From positions 1 to 62,118 of the forward strand of contig CAUBDX010000015.1 of assembly GCA_958434805.1 (NCBI GenBank): 62,118 nucleotides of DNA, written 5' to 3'. Source of the stretch: an uncultured Phocaeicola sp. (GTDB lineage: Bacteria > Bacteroidota > Bacteroidia > Bacteroidales > Bacteroidaceae). The notes below the pieces were generated by a model. The model saw only the letters and a list, made by a program, of their open reading frames with translations, ran no database searches and was not told where the DNA came from. This document shows positions 28,034 through 35,182 of the stretch, piece after piece. The position numbers were made by a program, and so were the translations under genes. Numbering within the stretch: the first letter of the stretch is position 1; each line of letters opens with the position of its first letter.

Positions 28034-28064
28034 TTTGATTACTTACACACAATCACTATATTTG
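28034..28064 (+). promoter_or_regulatory. Consensus Bacteroides promoter TTTG-N19-TATATTTG
   Basis: TTTG at 28034-28037 and TATATTTG at 28057-28064, separated by 19 nt. This is among the best promoters in the window; transcription would begin near 28071, just before the 33-codon ORF. Confidence 0.85.
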
Positions 28065-28085
28065 TCTATAAAACTTACAGCAGGC

Positions 28086-28187
28086 ATGAAAGGCAGTTAT
28101 GAATATTTGAACAAACCTGAGTTCAATGGTTCTACAACTCACCAAATGAACCCCTATATCAGAATGTGTCTAATATCCGAAGCCTAA
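28086..28187 (+). CDS. Putative 33-residue peptide
   Basis: ATG at 28086 opens a 33-codon frame starting MKGSYEYLNKPEF and ending CLISEA, 21 nt after a consensus promoter. No similarity is recognised. It could be a real small protein, a leader peptide for the membrane-protein gene at 28302, or fortuitous within a regulatory RNA. Confidence 0.3.
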   Translation: MKGSYEYLNKPEFNGSTTHQMNPYIRMCLISEA

Positions 28188-28290
28188 ACAATTACAGGTT
28201 TTATTGTCGTAAATGCAGCTGTTTCATCTATTAGAAAAGGTGTTATATTAGCCCTCATTGGTTAGTTTTAACATCACCTTATATTCAGAA

Positions 28291-28296
28291 AGGAGG
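28291..28296 (+). promoter_or_regulatory. Shine-Dalgarno AGGAGG
   Basis: A perfect anti-16S match five nucleotides before ATG 28302. Bacteroidales genes usually lack one, and I noticed no other as good in this window. Confidence 0.8.
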
Positions 28297-28301
28297 ATTA
28301 T

Positions 28302-28562
28302 ATGATTAATTTAAGTCAATCTAGTTTGCTCATATTATGGATTGCTACGCTCTTGCTGCTACTTTTAGAAATCAGCAGTGTATTAAATAAAAGGCTTCGC
28401 AACTATTTTAATGCGCATCCTAAAATCTGGAACGGAATGGACGGATGGCTTTTTGTACTCGTCTTACTCTTAGCTGAACAATACATGGCATGGTGGTGGG
28501 CTGGTGTTATTGCTTTAGCCTGTACCATTTTCTTCTCAAAAATGATGGACAGAAAGAAGTAA
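28302..28562 (+). CDS. Small two-helix membrane protein
   Basis: Protein of 86 residues with an N-terminal transmembrane helix (LLILWIATLLLLLLEI), a basic loop, a second hydrophobic region (WLFVLVLLLAEQYMAWWWAGVIALACTIFF taken in two parts) and a lysine-rich end. No family recognised. Unusually for this phylum the start is preceded by a full Shine-Dalgarno AGGAGG at 28291-28296 with 5-nt spacing. It probably shares the promoter at 28034 and ends at a terminator. Confidence 0.6.
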   Translation: MINLSQSSLLILWIATLLLLLLEISSVLNKRLRNYFNAHPKIWNGMDGWLFVLVLLLAEQYMAWWWAGVIALACTIFFSKMMDRKK

Positions 28563-28593
28563 CAACAGGCATAAAACACCTATCAAATAAACT

Positions 28594-28630
28594 AAAAGAG
28601 TCGTATCAGATAAGATACGACTCTTTTCTT
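28594..28630 (+). terminator. Terminator, probably bidirectional
   Basis: AAAAGAGTCGTATC (28594-28607) pairs with GATACGACTCTTTT (28614-28627), a 14-bp stem, followed by T-rich sequence. It lies between convergent genes. Confidence 0.9.
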
Positions 28631-28643
28631 TATATAAATAAAA

Positions 28644-29150
28644 TCATTCCGGCTTTTCAACCCCGAAAGGACAAGCTCCGCAAGCTTTTCCGTGAGGCTT
28701 CATCATCGGACGATGATCCCGTTTGGGACACTTACCATGTCCTTTGAAACAAGCACCGGAAGATTTAAAGACTACTTCCAACTGACGGGCTGTCAGCAGC
28801 TTGGAAAATTTCTCCAAGTATTTCTCTTGCGTATCAACCAAGGCACGCTGCATCTTCAAACGGTTGCTCAAGGCTTCCTTAATTTGCGCATCGGTAGCGT
28901 CTTTCGTGCATTTCACTTCCGAATGACAAGCCCATAAAGCCTGCAGATACTCCTTATAGAGAGGAGCAAACTGGGCAGCGGTCTTTTCATCCAACATCAA
29001 GCGCTTCTGCATCTGCGCCGTGCGGAGTTCGATACGCTTTTCGGGAGTCAGTTTCGGACACTTTCCCGGAGTTTGTGCTATTCCATACAGACTACCACAC
29101 ACCAGCATGGTTAAAACCATGCACCAGAATAAACGATTTACTTTTTTCAT
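28644..29150 (-). CDS. Spy/CpxP-like periplasmic protein with Cys/His-rich tail
   Basis: Exported protein of 168 residues with a signal peptide ending near GIAQ. The helical body (LTPEKRIELRTAQMQKRL..., then KYLEKFSKLLTARQLEVVF) matches the LTxxQ-type architecture of Spy/CpxP/ZraP periplasmic chaperones. The C-terminal 45 residues are unusual, rich in Cys, His, Lys and Pro (for example CFKGHGKCPKRDHRP), suggesting metal binding. It appears monocistronic; array H precedes the start. The function is inferred from fold-level resemblance only. Confidence 0.65.
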   Translation of the reverse strand: MKKVNRLFWCMVLTMLVCGSLYGIAQTPGKCPKLTPEKRIELRTAQMQKRLMLDEKTAAQFAPLYKEYLQALWACHSEVKCTKDATDAQIKEALSNRLKMQRALVDTQEKYLEKFSKLLTARQLEVVFKSSGACFKGHGKCPKRDHRPMMKPHGKACGACPFGVEKPE

Positions 29151-29159
29151 ACTTTGTTT

Positions 29160-29190
29160 GTTTTAAGTTTGTTAATTCTTAAGTTTTAGG
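29160..29190. repeat. Octamer-repeat array H (short)
   Basis: GTTTTAAG, TTTGTTAA, TTCTTAAG, TTTTAGG in register. In the sense of the Spy-like gene it ends 9 nt before the start. Confidence 0.7.
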
Positions 29191-29374
29191 CTATCGGCTT
29201 GACATATAAGTTACCAGACTTCCTTCGGATGGTTTACCTTATCACCTCCTATCTGGCATCTGGTTACCTAATCGCCTTCAAACAGATTAGAGTATGAAGA
29301 AAGAAAAAGGTTTAACCCGTTTGTTCCATTTAACACATGAAAACGATTGGATACACTTCTATGGAAGATACTGC

Positions 29375-30550
29375 TTAGCGGCGTAAGTTATCGTAAGCCT
29401 CTTTGAGTTGCTTCATGGCCTGCTCAAGAATGCTTCGCGGACAACCCACATTCATGCGCATAAATCCCGCTCCTTCTTTTCCGAACATCGCTCCATCGTT
29501 CAAAGCCAGTCGGGCTCCGGATACAAAGAAATCGACCAACGCCTCCTGCGAAAGTCCCAGTTCGCGGCAATCAAGCCACACCAAGTAAGAAGCCTGCGGA
29601 CGCATCGCCTTTATGGCAGGCAGATTTTCCTGTAAGTAAGCTTCCACGTAATCAATGTTCTCCTGAACATAAGCCAGACACTGCTCCAGCCACTCATCGC
29701 CTTCCGTATAAGCCGCCTCTACAGCCGGGTAAGCCAGCACATGTCCCATATCCAACTCGCCGGCATCCAAATAAGCTACAAAGCGTTTACGCAAGCCTTC
29801 ATTATAAATCACCGTATGCGAAGCTGCCATACCCGGCATGTTAAATGCCTTACTGGGAGCCATGAAGGTAACCGAGTTATTCCGGGCATGTTCGGAAATC
29901 ATCGCAAAAGGCACATGACGATGAGGAGGCAAGGTCAGGTCGGCATGGATTTCATCGGAAAAGACAATCACATTATCCTCGGCGCAGATGTCTGCAAGGG
30001 TTTCGAGTTCTTCTTTCGCCCACACCACTCCACCGGGATTATGGGGATTACAAAGAATCAAGACACGAATCCCTTTAATAGAACGACGGAACAAATCGAG
30101 GTCCATCCGGTATGTCCCGCTTTCCAACTTCAAAGGACATTCCACCAAGCGCCTTCCGTTACGCTGCACCAGCCAGGCAAAAGGATGATACACCGGAGGC
30201 ATAATCATTACTTTATCACCGGGAGCGGTAAAACAGTTCAAAGCCATACCTAATCCGGGAACAATGCCCGGCACATAGTTCAGCTGCTCTTTGCTGACTT
30301 CCATTCCATACCGCCGCTTCATCCATCCGATAATGGCTTGATAATAACTTTCGGGCTTCTCGGTATAGCCCAAAATGGGATGCCCGCAACGCCGGCGGAT
30401 AGCATCCAAGATAAACGGAGGAGTTGCAAAGTCCATATCGGCTACCCAAAGCGGAAGAAGGTCGGTACGACCCCATACTTCTTTCATTCCATCTATTTTT
30501 ACCGCAGCCGTTCCGGTGCGGTCAATTACTTCATCGAAATTATACTTCAT
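29375..30550 (-). CDS. MalY/PatB family PLP-dependent C-S lyase/aminotransferase
   Basis: Fold-type I PLP enzyme of 391 residues, full length for the MalY/PatB group, which cleaves cystathionine or cysteine conjugates by beta-elimination. The PLP lysine is Lys234 in APSKAFNMPG; Asp199 (SDEIHADL) contacts the pyridine nitrogen; NPHNPGG and the MRMNVGCPR carboxylate-binding arginine region are present. Cytosolic. Transcribed away from the aromatic operon, with octamer array I ending 9 nt before its start. The exact substrate is not determinable. Confidence 0.9.
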   Translation of the reverse strand: MKYNFDEVIDRTGTAAVKIDGMKEVWGRTDLLPLWVADMDFATPPFILDAIRRRCGHPILGYTEKPESYYQAIIGWMKRRYGMEVSKEQLNYVPGIVPGLGMALNCFTAPGDKVMIMPPVYHPFAWLVQRNGRRLVECPLKLESGTYRMDLDLFRRSIKGIRVLILCNPHNPGGVVWAKEELETLADICAEDNVIVFSDEIHADLTLPPHRHVPFAMISEHARNNSVTFMAPSKAFNMPGMAASHTVIYNEGLRKRFVAYLDAGELDMGHVLAYPAVEAAYTEGDEWLEQCLAYVQENIDYVEAYLQENLPAIKAMRPQASYLVWLDCRELGLSQEALVDFFVSGARLALNDGAMFGKEGAGFMRMNVGCPRSILEQAMKQLKEAYDNLRR

Positions 30551-30559
30551 TTTAGTTAG

Positions 30560-30631
30560 TTTTTAAGTTTATGAGTTTTTAAGTTTATGAGTTTTTAAGT
30601 TTATGAGCTCTTAAGTTTATGAGCTCTTAAG
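30560..30631. repeat. Octamer-repeat array I (nine direct units)
   Basis: Plus-strand units TTTTTAAG and TTTATGAG alternate three times, then CTCTTAAG and TTTATGAG, ending with CTCTTAAG. In the sense of the malY-like gene this is the CTCATAAA/CTTAAAAA alternation seen in array G, ending 9 nt before the start. Confidence 0.93.
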
Positions 30632-30805
30632 TTTGAGGTTACGGGGCTCTACAGGCGAAGCTTCTATCTGAAGATAAATCCCAGTCACCTAAAAAACAGA
30701 CCGTCATGCCCAAATGCAAGTATAATTGTTTTTCAGGAAAAAGCAGCCTCTCCCATCAAAAAAAACCTAATTATCCAAAGAAAAAGTGTGGTTCCCTTGA
30801 GAGCT

Positions 30806-30895
30806 TCTCAAAACAAAAGTTTTGTTTCTACAGCCAAAGCCTTTGTTTGTAGAAACAGAAGCTCTGTTTTTACAAACAAAGACACTGTTTTGAGA
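30806..30895. repeat. Nested inverted repeats with alternative pairings
   Basis: Outer arms TCTCAAAACA (30806-30815) and TGTTTTGAGA (30886-30895) enclose a 19-bp hairpin with one G-U pair (30841-30859 with 30863-30881, loop AGC). A competing stem, GTTTCTAC (30824-30831) with GTAGAAAC (30849-30856), uses the same central segment. It lies between the divergent malY-like gene and the aromatic operon promoter. Confidence 0.85.
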
Positions 30896-30954
30896 TTAAA
30901 ACAAGAAGAAAAAAGTTTTCTTCAGCAAAAAACAGAAAAAAAGTCGTCTGAACA

Positions 30955-30984
30955 TTTGTTTGTTTAAGAAAATTATTACTTTTG
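30955..30984 (+). promoter_or_regulatory. Promoter of the aromatic amino-acid operon
   Basis: TTTG at 30955-30958 and TACTTTTG at 30977-30984 with an 18-nt spacer. Transcription would start near 30991, about 24 nt before the leader peptide. Confidence 0.85.
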
Positions 30985-31014
30985 CAATCGAAACAATAAC
31001 AAAATAACAAAGAG

Positions 31015-31104
31015 ATGAAAACATTTGCATCATACTTCTTCTTTTTCTTTTATTACTTTTACTTTAGCAATGAAGTGAAGCGGGAGTTTGTATGTATATA
31101 CTAA
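31015..31104 (+). CDS. Phe/Tyr-rich attenuator leader peptide
   Basis: A 29-residue peptide starting MKTFASYFFFFFYYFYF. It contains nine Phe and five Tyr, most of them in one uninterrupted run, and ends at TAA 31102. It sits between a good promoter and a terminator hairpin, directly before pheA. This is the layout of translation-controlled attenuation leaders such as the pheA and pheST leaders of enterobacteria: ribosome stalling when charged tRNA-Phe (or tRNA-Tyr) is scarce would favour the antiterminator. The coding status rests on composition and position. Confidence 0.85.
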   Translation: MKTFASYFFFFFYYFYFSNEVKREFVCIY

Positions 31105-31170
31105 GAAATAATGCAATAAAAAATATGATTCAAAGTCCCGCTTCTCTATGAAGTCGGGACTTTTCTTTTA
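31077..31170 (+). promoter_or_regulatory. Attenuator: antiterminator and terminator hairpins
   Basis: Antiterminator: 31077-31090 (GAAGCGGGAGTTTG) pairs with 31131-31144 (CAAAGTCCCGCTTC), 13 of 14 positions. Terminator: AAAGTCCCGCTTC (31132-31144) pairs with GAAG-T-CGGGACTTT (31150-31163) with one bulged T, followed by a T-rich tract. The two structures share 31132-31144 and so exclude each other. Confidence 0.85.
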
Positions 31171-31183
31171 ACATAAAGAAGCA

Positions 31184-32032
31184 ATGAAGATGAAAAAAAT
31201 AGCCATACAGGGATTTACCGGATCGTATCACGATATTGCAGCTCACAAGTACTTCAAGGATGAAGAACTTGAACTGATATGCTGCAACACATTTGAAGAG
31301 GTGTTCAGTGCAATTCGTCATGACAGCAATGTGATCGGAATGATTGCCATAGAAAATACCATCGCCGGAAGTCTGCTCCATAACTACGAACTCTTACGCG
31401 ACAGCGGTACTACGATCATAGGCGAACATAAGCTCCGTATCAGCCATAGTATCATGTGCCTGCCCGGAGAAGACTGGGGAACACTGACTGAAGTCAACTC
31501 TCATCCGGTGGCCCTGGCACAATGCCGCGAATTTCTGCAACAGCACCCACAGCTGAAAGTGGTAGAGACAGAAGATACCGCCGGAAGTGCCCGTGATATC
31601 AAAGAGAAGGGACTGAAAGGACATGCTGCCATCTGCTCTAAGTATGCAGCCGAGCTGTATGGTATGAAAATCCTGCAGGAAGGCATCGAAACAAACAAGC
31701 ATAACTTTACCCGCTTCCTCGTGGTTTGCGACCCATGGAAGGCGGATGAACTGAAGCATCGGGACAAGGTAAATAAAGCAAACATCGTATTTTCTCTTCC
31801 CCACAACGAAGGAAGCTTGTCGCAGGTATTGTCTATCTTTTCATTCTATAAAATCAACCTGACTAAAATCCAGTCACTCCCCATCATCGGACGCGAGTGG
31901 GAATACATGTTCTATGTGGATGTGATGTTCAGTGACTATTTAAGATATAAACAGGCGATTGATGCCGTAACCCCATTGACCAAAGAACTTAAAATATTAG
32001 GAGAATATGCAGAAGGAGAATCAACTCTATGA
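31184..32032 (+). CDS. pheA: Prephenate dehydratase
   Basis: Monofunctional prephenate dehydratase of 282 residues making phenylpyruvate, the precursor of phenylalanine. A periplasmic-binding-protein-like catalytic domain covers about 1-185, with GFTGSYHDIAA at the start and the conserved TRF motif in NFTRFLVV. The ACT domain (about 200-280) has GSLSQVL and KIQSLPIIGREWEY, variants of the GALV and ESRP phenylalanine-binding motifs, so feedback inhibition by Phe is plausible. First gene after the attenuator; ATG at 31190 is an alternative start. It overlaps the next gene by 26 bp. Confidence 0.96.
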   Translation: MKMKKIAIQGFTGSYHDIAAHKYFKDEELELICCNTFEEVFSAIRHDSNVIGMIAIENTIAGSLLHNYELLRDSGTTIIGEHKLRISHSIMCLPGEDWGTLTEVNSHPVALAQCREFLQQHPQLKVVETEDTAGSARDIKEKGLKGHAAICSKYAAELYGMKILQEGIETNKHNFTRFLVVCDPWKADELKHRDKVNKANIVFSLPHNEGSLSQVLSIFSFYKINLTKIQSLPIIGREWEYMFYVDVMFSDYLRYKQAIDAVTPLTKELKILGEYAEGESTL

Positions 32033-33197
32033 TATAAAGCCTGCCGAACGGCTGGCTAATGTAAGTGAATACTATTTCAGCCGCAAGCTGAAGGAAGTGG
32101 CACGCATGAATGCCGAAGGAAAGAATGTTATCAGTCTGGGAATCGGAAGTCCGGACCTGCCTCCTTCGGAAGAAACCATCAAAGTTTTATGTGAAAATGC
32201 CCAAAAACCCGATGCACATGGTTATCAGCCTACCGTGGGTATTCCCGAACTTCGCCAAGCCATGGCCGACTGGTACAAACGCTGGTATAATGTAGAGCTA
32301 GACCCGGCAACGGAAATCCAGCCTCTCATCGGCTCAAAGGAAGGAATTCTTCATGTAACGCTGGCTTTGGTAAACCCGGGCGATCAGGTATTGGTTCCTA
32401 ATCCGGGATATCCTACTTATACTTCACTGAACAAGATACTGGGAAGTGAAATCGTGAACTACAACCTGCGGGAAGATAACCATTGGCAACCCAATTTTGA
32501 GGAACTGGAGAAAATGGACTTAAGCCGCGTAAAAATCATGTGGACCAATTACCCGAACATGCCTACCGGAGCCAATGCCACTTTAGAACTGTATGAAAAA
32601 TTGGTGGATTTTGCCAAACGGCATAACCTTGTCATCGTAAATGACAATCCTTACAGTTTTATCCTGAACTCAAAGCCAATCAGTATCTTAAACATTCCGG
32701 GAGCCAAAGAATGTTGTATCGAATTTAATTCGATGAGCAAAAGTCACAACATGCCGGGATGGCGTGTGGGTATGCTGGCAACGAATGCAACATTTGTACA
32801 ATGGATTTTAAAGATAAAGAGCAACATCGACTCAGGAACGTTCCGCCCCCTGCAGCTGGCTGCGGCTCAAGCTTACCATAACAGCACCGAATGGCATCAG
32901 GAAGCCAACATTGAGGTGTATGCACGCCGACGTAAACTGGCTGAAGAAATTATGCATACCTTGCAATGTACCTTCGACCCGAATCAGGTGGGTATGTTCT
33001 TATGGGGACGCATCCCTGACTCTTACCAAGATGTAGAGGAACTGACTGAAAAAGTATTGCATGAAGCTCGCGTCTTCATTACACCGGGATTTATTTTCGG
33101 AAGCAACGGAAAACGATACATTCGTATCTCACTCTGTGCAAAGGAAGAAAAACTGGCTGAGGCACTGAAACGAATCAAAACTATCGCCCTCAAATAA
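32007..33197 (+). CDS. PLP-dependent aminotransferase (class I/II), probably aromatic
   Basis: Fold-type I aminotransferase of 396 residues. The PLP lysine is Lys245 in NSMSKSHNMPGWRVGM; the NYPNMPTGAN and VNDNPYSFI segments bind the cofactor, and the YIRISLC region supplies the substrate-binding arginine. The start overlaps pheA by 26 bp, implying translational coupling. Between pheA and DAHP synthase/chorismate mutase, it most likely transaminates phenylpyruvate and hydroxyphenylpyruvate. Some relatives are LL-diaminopimelate aminotransferases, so the substrate is inferred from context. Confidence 0.88.
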   Translation: MQKENQLYDIKPAERLANVSEYYFSRKLKEVARMNAEGKNVISLGIGSPDLPPSEETIKVLCENAQKPDAHGYQPTVGIPELRQAMADWYKRWYNVELDPATEIQPLIGSKEGILHVTLALVNPGDQVLVPNPGYPTYTSLNKILGSEIVNYNLREDNHWQPNFEELEKMDLSRVKIMWTNYPNMPTGANATLELYEKLVDFAKRHNLVIVNDNPYSFILNSKPISILNIPGAKECCIEFNSMSKSHNMPGWRVGMLATNATFVQWILKIKSNIDSGTFRPLQLAAAQAYHNSTEWHQEANIEVYARRRKLAEEIMHTLQCTFDPNQVGMFLWGRIPDSYQDVEELTEKVLHEARVFITPGFIFGSNGKRYIRISLCAKEEKLAEALKRIKTIALK

Positions 33198-33201
33198 CAA
33201 A

Positions 33202-33233
33202 CTAAAAAACTTAAGAACTTAAAAACTCAAAAC
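33202..33233 (+). repeat. Octamer-repeat array J (within the operon)
   Basis: CTAAAAAA, CTTAAGAA, CTTAAAAA, CTCAAAAC in 8-nt register in the 38-nt gap between the aminotransferase and DAHP synthase genes, ending 2 nt before ATG 33236. It shows that the element can also serve as an intra-operon start leader. Confidence 0.85.
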
Positions 33234-33235
33234 AT

Positions 33236-34303
33236 ATGGAACTCGATTTACAACCCATTGAATTGGAAAACGTATCACAAGAACGTCCGCTACTCATCGC
33301 CGGACCCTGTAGTGCAGAAACAGAGGAACAAGTTATGTCAACAGCAAAACAGCTGGCTGATAAAGGTATTAAAATATTCCGTGCCGGAATCTGGAAACCG
33401 CGTACCAAACCGGGAGGCTTCGAAGGTATCGGTGTAGAAGGTCTGGCATGGCTGAAAGAAGTAAAAAAGGAAACCGGCATGTATGTGGCTACCGAAGTGG
33501 CTACCGCCAAGCATGTATATGAATCCTTAAAAGCCGGTATCGATATTCTCTGGGTTGGGGCACGTACCACGGCCAACCCGTTTGCCGTGCAAGAAATAGC
33601 AGATGCGCTGAAGGGAGTAGATATACCTGTCTATGTCAAAAATCCGGTCAATCCAGACCTAGAGCTTTGGATTGGAGCCCTGGAACGTATCAACAATGCC
33701 GGACTGAAACGTCTGGGAGCCATCCACAGAGGCTTCTCATCATACGATAAGAAAATTTACCGGAACCTTCCACAATGGCATATCCCCATCGAGCTGCGCC
33801 GCCGCATCCCGAACCTGCCTATAATATGCGACCCCAGCCACATCGGAGGAAAGCGTGAACTTATCGCCCCACTCTGTCAGCAGGCAATGGACTTAGGATT
33901 CGACGGGTTAATCGTAGAATCTCACTGTAATCCGGACTGTGCATGGAGTGATGCCTCCCAACAAGTGACTCCGGATGTGTTAAGCTACATTCTGAACTTA
34001 CTGGTTATCCGAGGAGAGCATCAAAGCACCGAAAACCTGAATGAACTTCGACGCCAGATTGATGAATGCGACAACGAACTGATGGAAATACTGGCTAAAC
34101 GTATGCGTGTGTGCCGTGAAATCGGAACGTTTAAAAAGGAACACAGCATGACCATTCTCCAGACAGGACGTTACAACGAAATACTGGACAAGCGCGGAGC
34201 GCAAGGCTCACTCTGCGGAATGGACGCCGACTTCGTAAAGCAGGTATTTGAGTCCATTCATGAAGAAAGCGTACGACAGCAAATGGAAATCATCAACAAA
34301 TAA
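33236..34303 (+). CDS. DAHP synthase (type I beta) fused to C-terminal chorismate mutase
   Basis: Bifunctional enzyme of 355 residues. Residues about 1-255 are a type I beta 3-deoxy-7-phosphoheptulonate synthase: LIAGPCSAET, KPRTKPGGFEG, the metal-binding CDPSHIGG segment and VESHCNPD are visible. Residues about 265-355 are an AroQ-type chorismate mutase (LRRQIDECDNELMEILAKR helix). The C-terminal fusion order is that described for Porphyromonas-type enzymes, where the mutase domain mediates feedback by prephenate. It joins the first step of the shikimate pathway with the branch step to Phe/Tyr in the same attenuated operon. Confidence 0.95.
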   Translation: MELDLQPIELENVSQERPLLIAGPCSAETEEQVMSTAKQLADKGIKIFRAGIWKPRTKPGGFEGIGVEGLAWLKEVKKETGMYVATEVATAKHVYESLKAGIDILWVGARTTANPFAVQEIADALKGVDIPVYVKNPVNPDLELWIGALERINNAGLKRLGAIHRGFSSYDKKIYRNLPQWHIPIELRRRIPNLPIICDPSHIGGKRELIAPLCQQAMDLGFDGLIVESHCNPDCAWSDASQQVTPDVLSYILNLLVIRGEHQSTENLNELRRQIDECDNELMEILAKRMRVCREIGTFKKEHSMTILQTGRYNEILDKRGAQGSLCGMDADFVKQVFESIHEESVRQQMEIINK

Positions 34304-34321
34304 AAAAGTAGAAAAATAGAT

Positions 34322-35095
34322 ATGCGAATATTAATTCTCGGAGCCGGTAAAATGGGTTCCTTCTTTACAGACGTTTTAAGTTTTGAGCACGAAACAGCAG
34401 TATACGACATAGCCCCGCAACGCCTGCGCTTCATGTATAACTGCTATCGCTTTACTACGCTGGAAGAAATTACTGAATTCAAACCGGAACTGGTGATCAA
34501 TGCTGCCACCGTAAAATATACGCTCGACGCATTCCGCCAGGTACTGCCCGTATTACCTAAAGACTGTATCATAAGCGACATTGCCTCGGTGAAGACCGGT
34601 CTGAAAGAATTTTATGAAAGCAGTGGATTCCGCTATGTTTCCACCCACCCGATGTTTGGTCCTACATTTGCCAATCTTGACAAACTAAGCTCAGAAAATG
34701 CCATCATCATCAAAGAAGGTGACCACTTGGGTAAAATCTTCTTCAAAGACTTGTATCAACGCCTCGGGCTGAATATCTTTGAATATACATTTGAAGAACA
34801 CGATGAAACGGTAGCCTATTCTTTGTCTATCCCTTTTGTCTCTACGTTTGTCTTTGCCGCAGTAATGAAACACCAAGACGCTCCGGGTACCACCTTTAAA
34901 CGCCACATGGCTATAGCCAAGGGGGTATTAAATGAGGATGATTTTCTGCTTCAGGAAATTCTTTTCAACCCCCGCACTCCGGCTCAAGTGGAAGGTATCC
35001 GAACTGAACTGAACGAATTGCTTGACATCATCAGCAATAAAGACTCGGAAGGAATGCGTGCCTATCTTAGCAAGATTCGAGAAAAGATTAAGTAG
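34322..35095 (+). CDS. tyrA: Prephenate dehydrogenase
   Basis: NAD(P)-dependent prephenate dehydrogenase of 257 residues, a compact form without an ACT domain. It begins with the Rossmann motif ILGAGKMGSFF; the STHPMFGPTFANL segment holds the conserved catalytic-site histidine and HPMFGP motif. It makes 4-hydroxyphenylpyruvate for tyrosine. Last gene of the operon, 18 nt after the DAHP synthase fusion, so phenylalanine and tyrosine branches are co-expressed, consistent with both Phe and Tyr codons in the leader. Confidence 0.93.
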   Translation: MRILILGAGKMGSFFTDVLSFEHETAVYDIAPQRLRFMYNCYRFTTLEEITEFKPELVINAATVKYTLDAFRQVLPVLPKDCIISDIASVKTGLKEFYESSGFRYVSTHPMFGPTFANLDKLSSENAIIIKEGDHLGKIFFKDLYQRLGLNIFEYTFEEHDETVAYSLSIPFVSTFVFAAVMKHQDAPGTTFKRHMAIAKGVLNEDDFLLQEILFNPRTPAQVEGIRTELNELLDIISNKDSEGMRAYLSKIREKIK

Positions 35096-35105
35096 CTTAT
35101 AAAGG

Positions 35106-35143
35106 AATTCCCCCTGCGCAATACACTTGCAACAGGGGGAATT
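35106..35143 (+). terminator. Terminator-like hairpin after tyrA
   Basis: AATTCCCCCTG (35106-35116) pairs perfectly with CAGGGGGAATT (35133-35143). The following T tract is weak. Confidence 0.7.
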
Positions 35144-35182
35144 GATTATTTAAAAGAATTAAATTACGCGTTTTATTTCACT

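Larger units (their letters stand above)
27913..28301. other. Intergenic region with divergent promoters and a short ORF
   Basis: A minus-strand -7 box lies at 27995-28002 and a near-perfect plus-strand promoter at 28034-28064. A 33-codon ORF at 28086-28187 follows, then AT-rich sequence up to the small membrane-protein gene at 28302. Nothing else was recognised. Confidence 0.6.
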
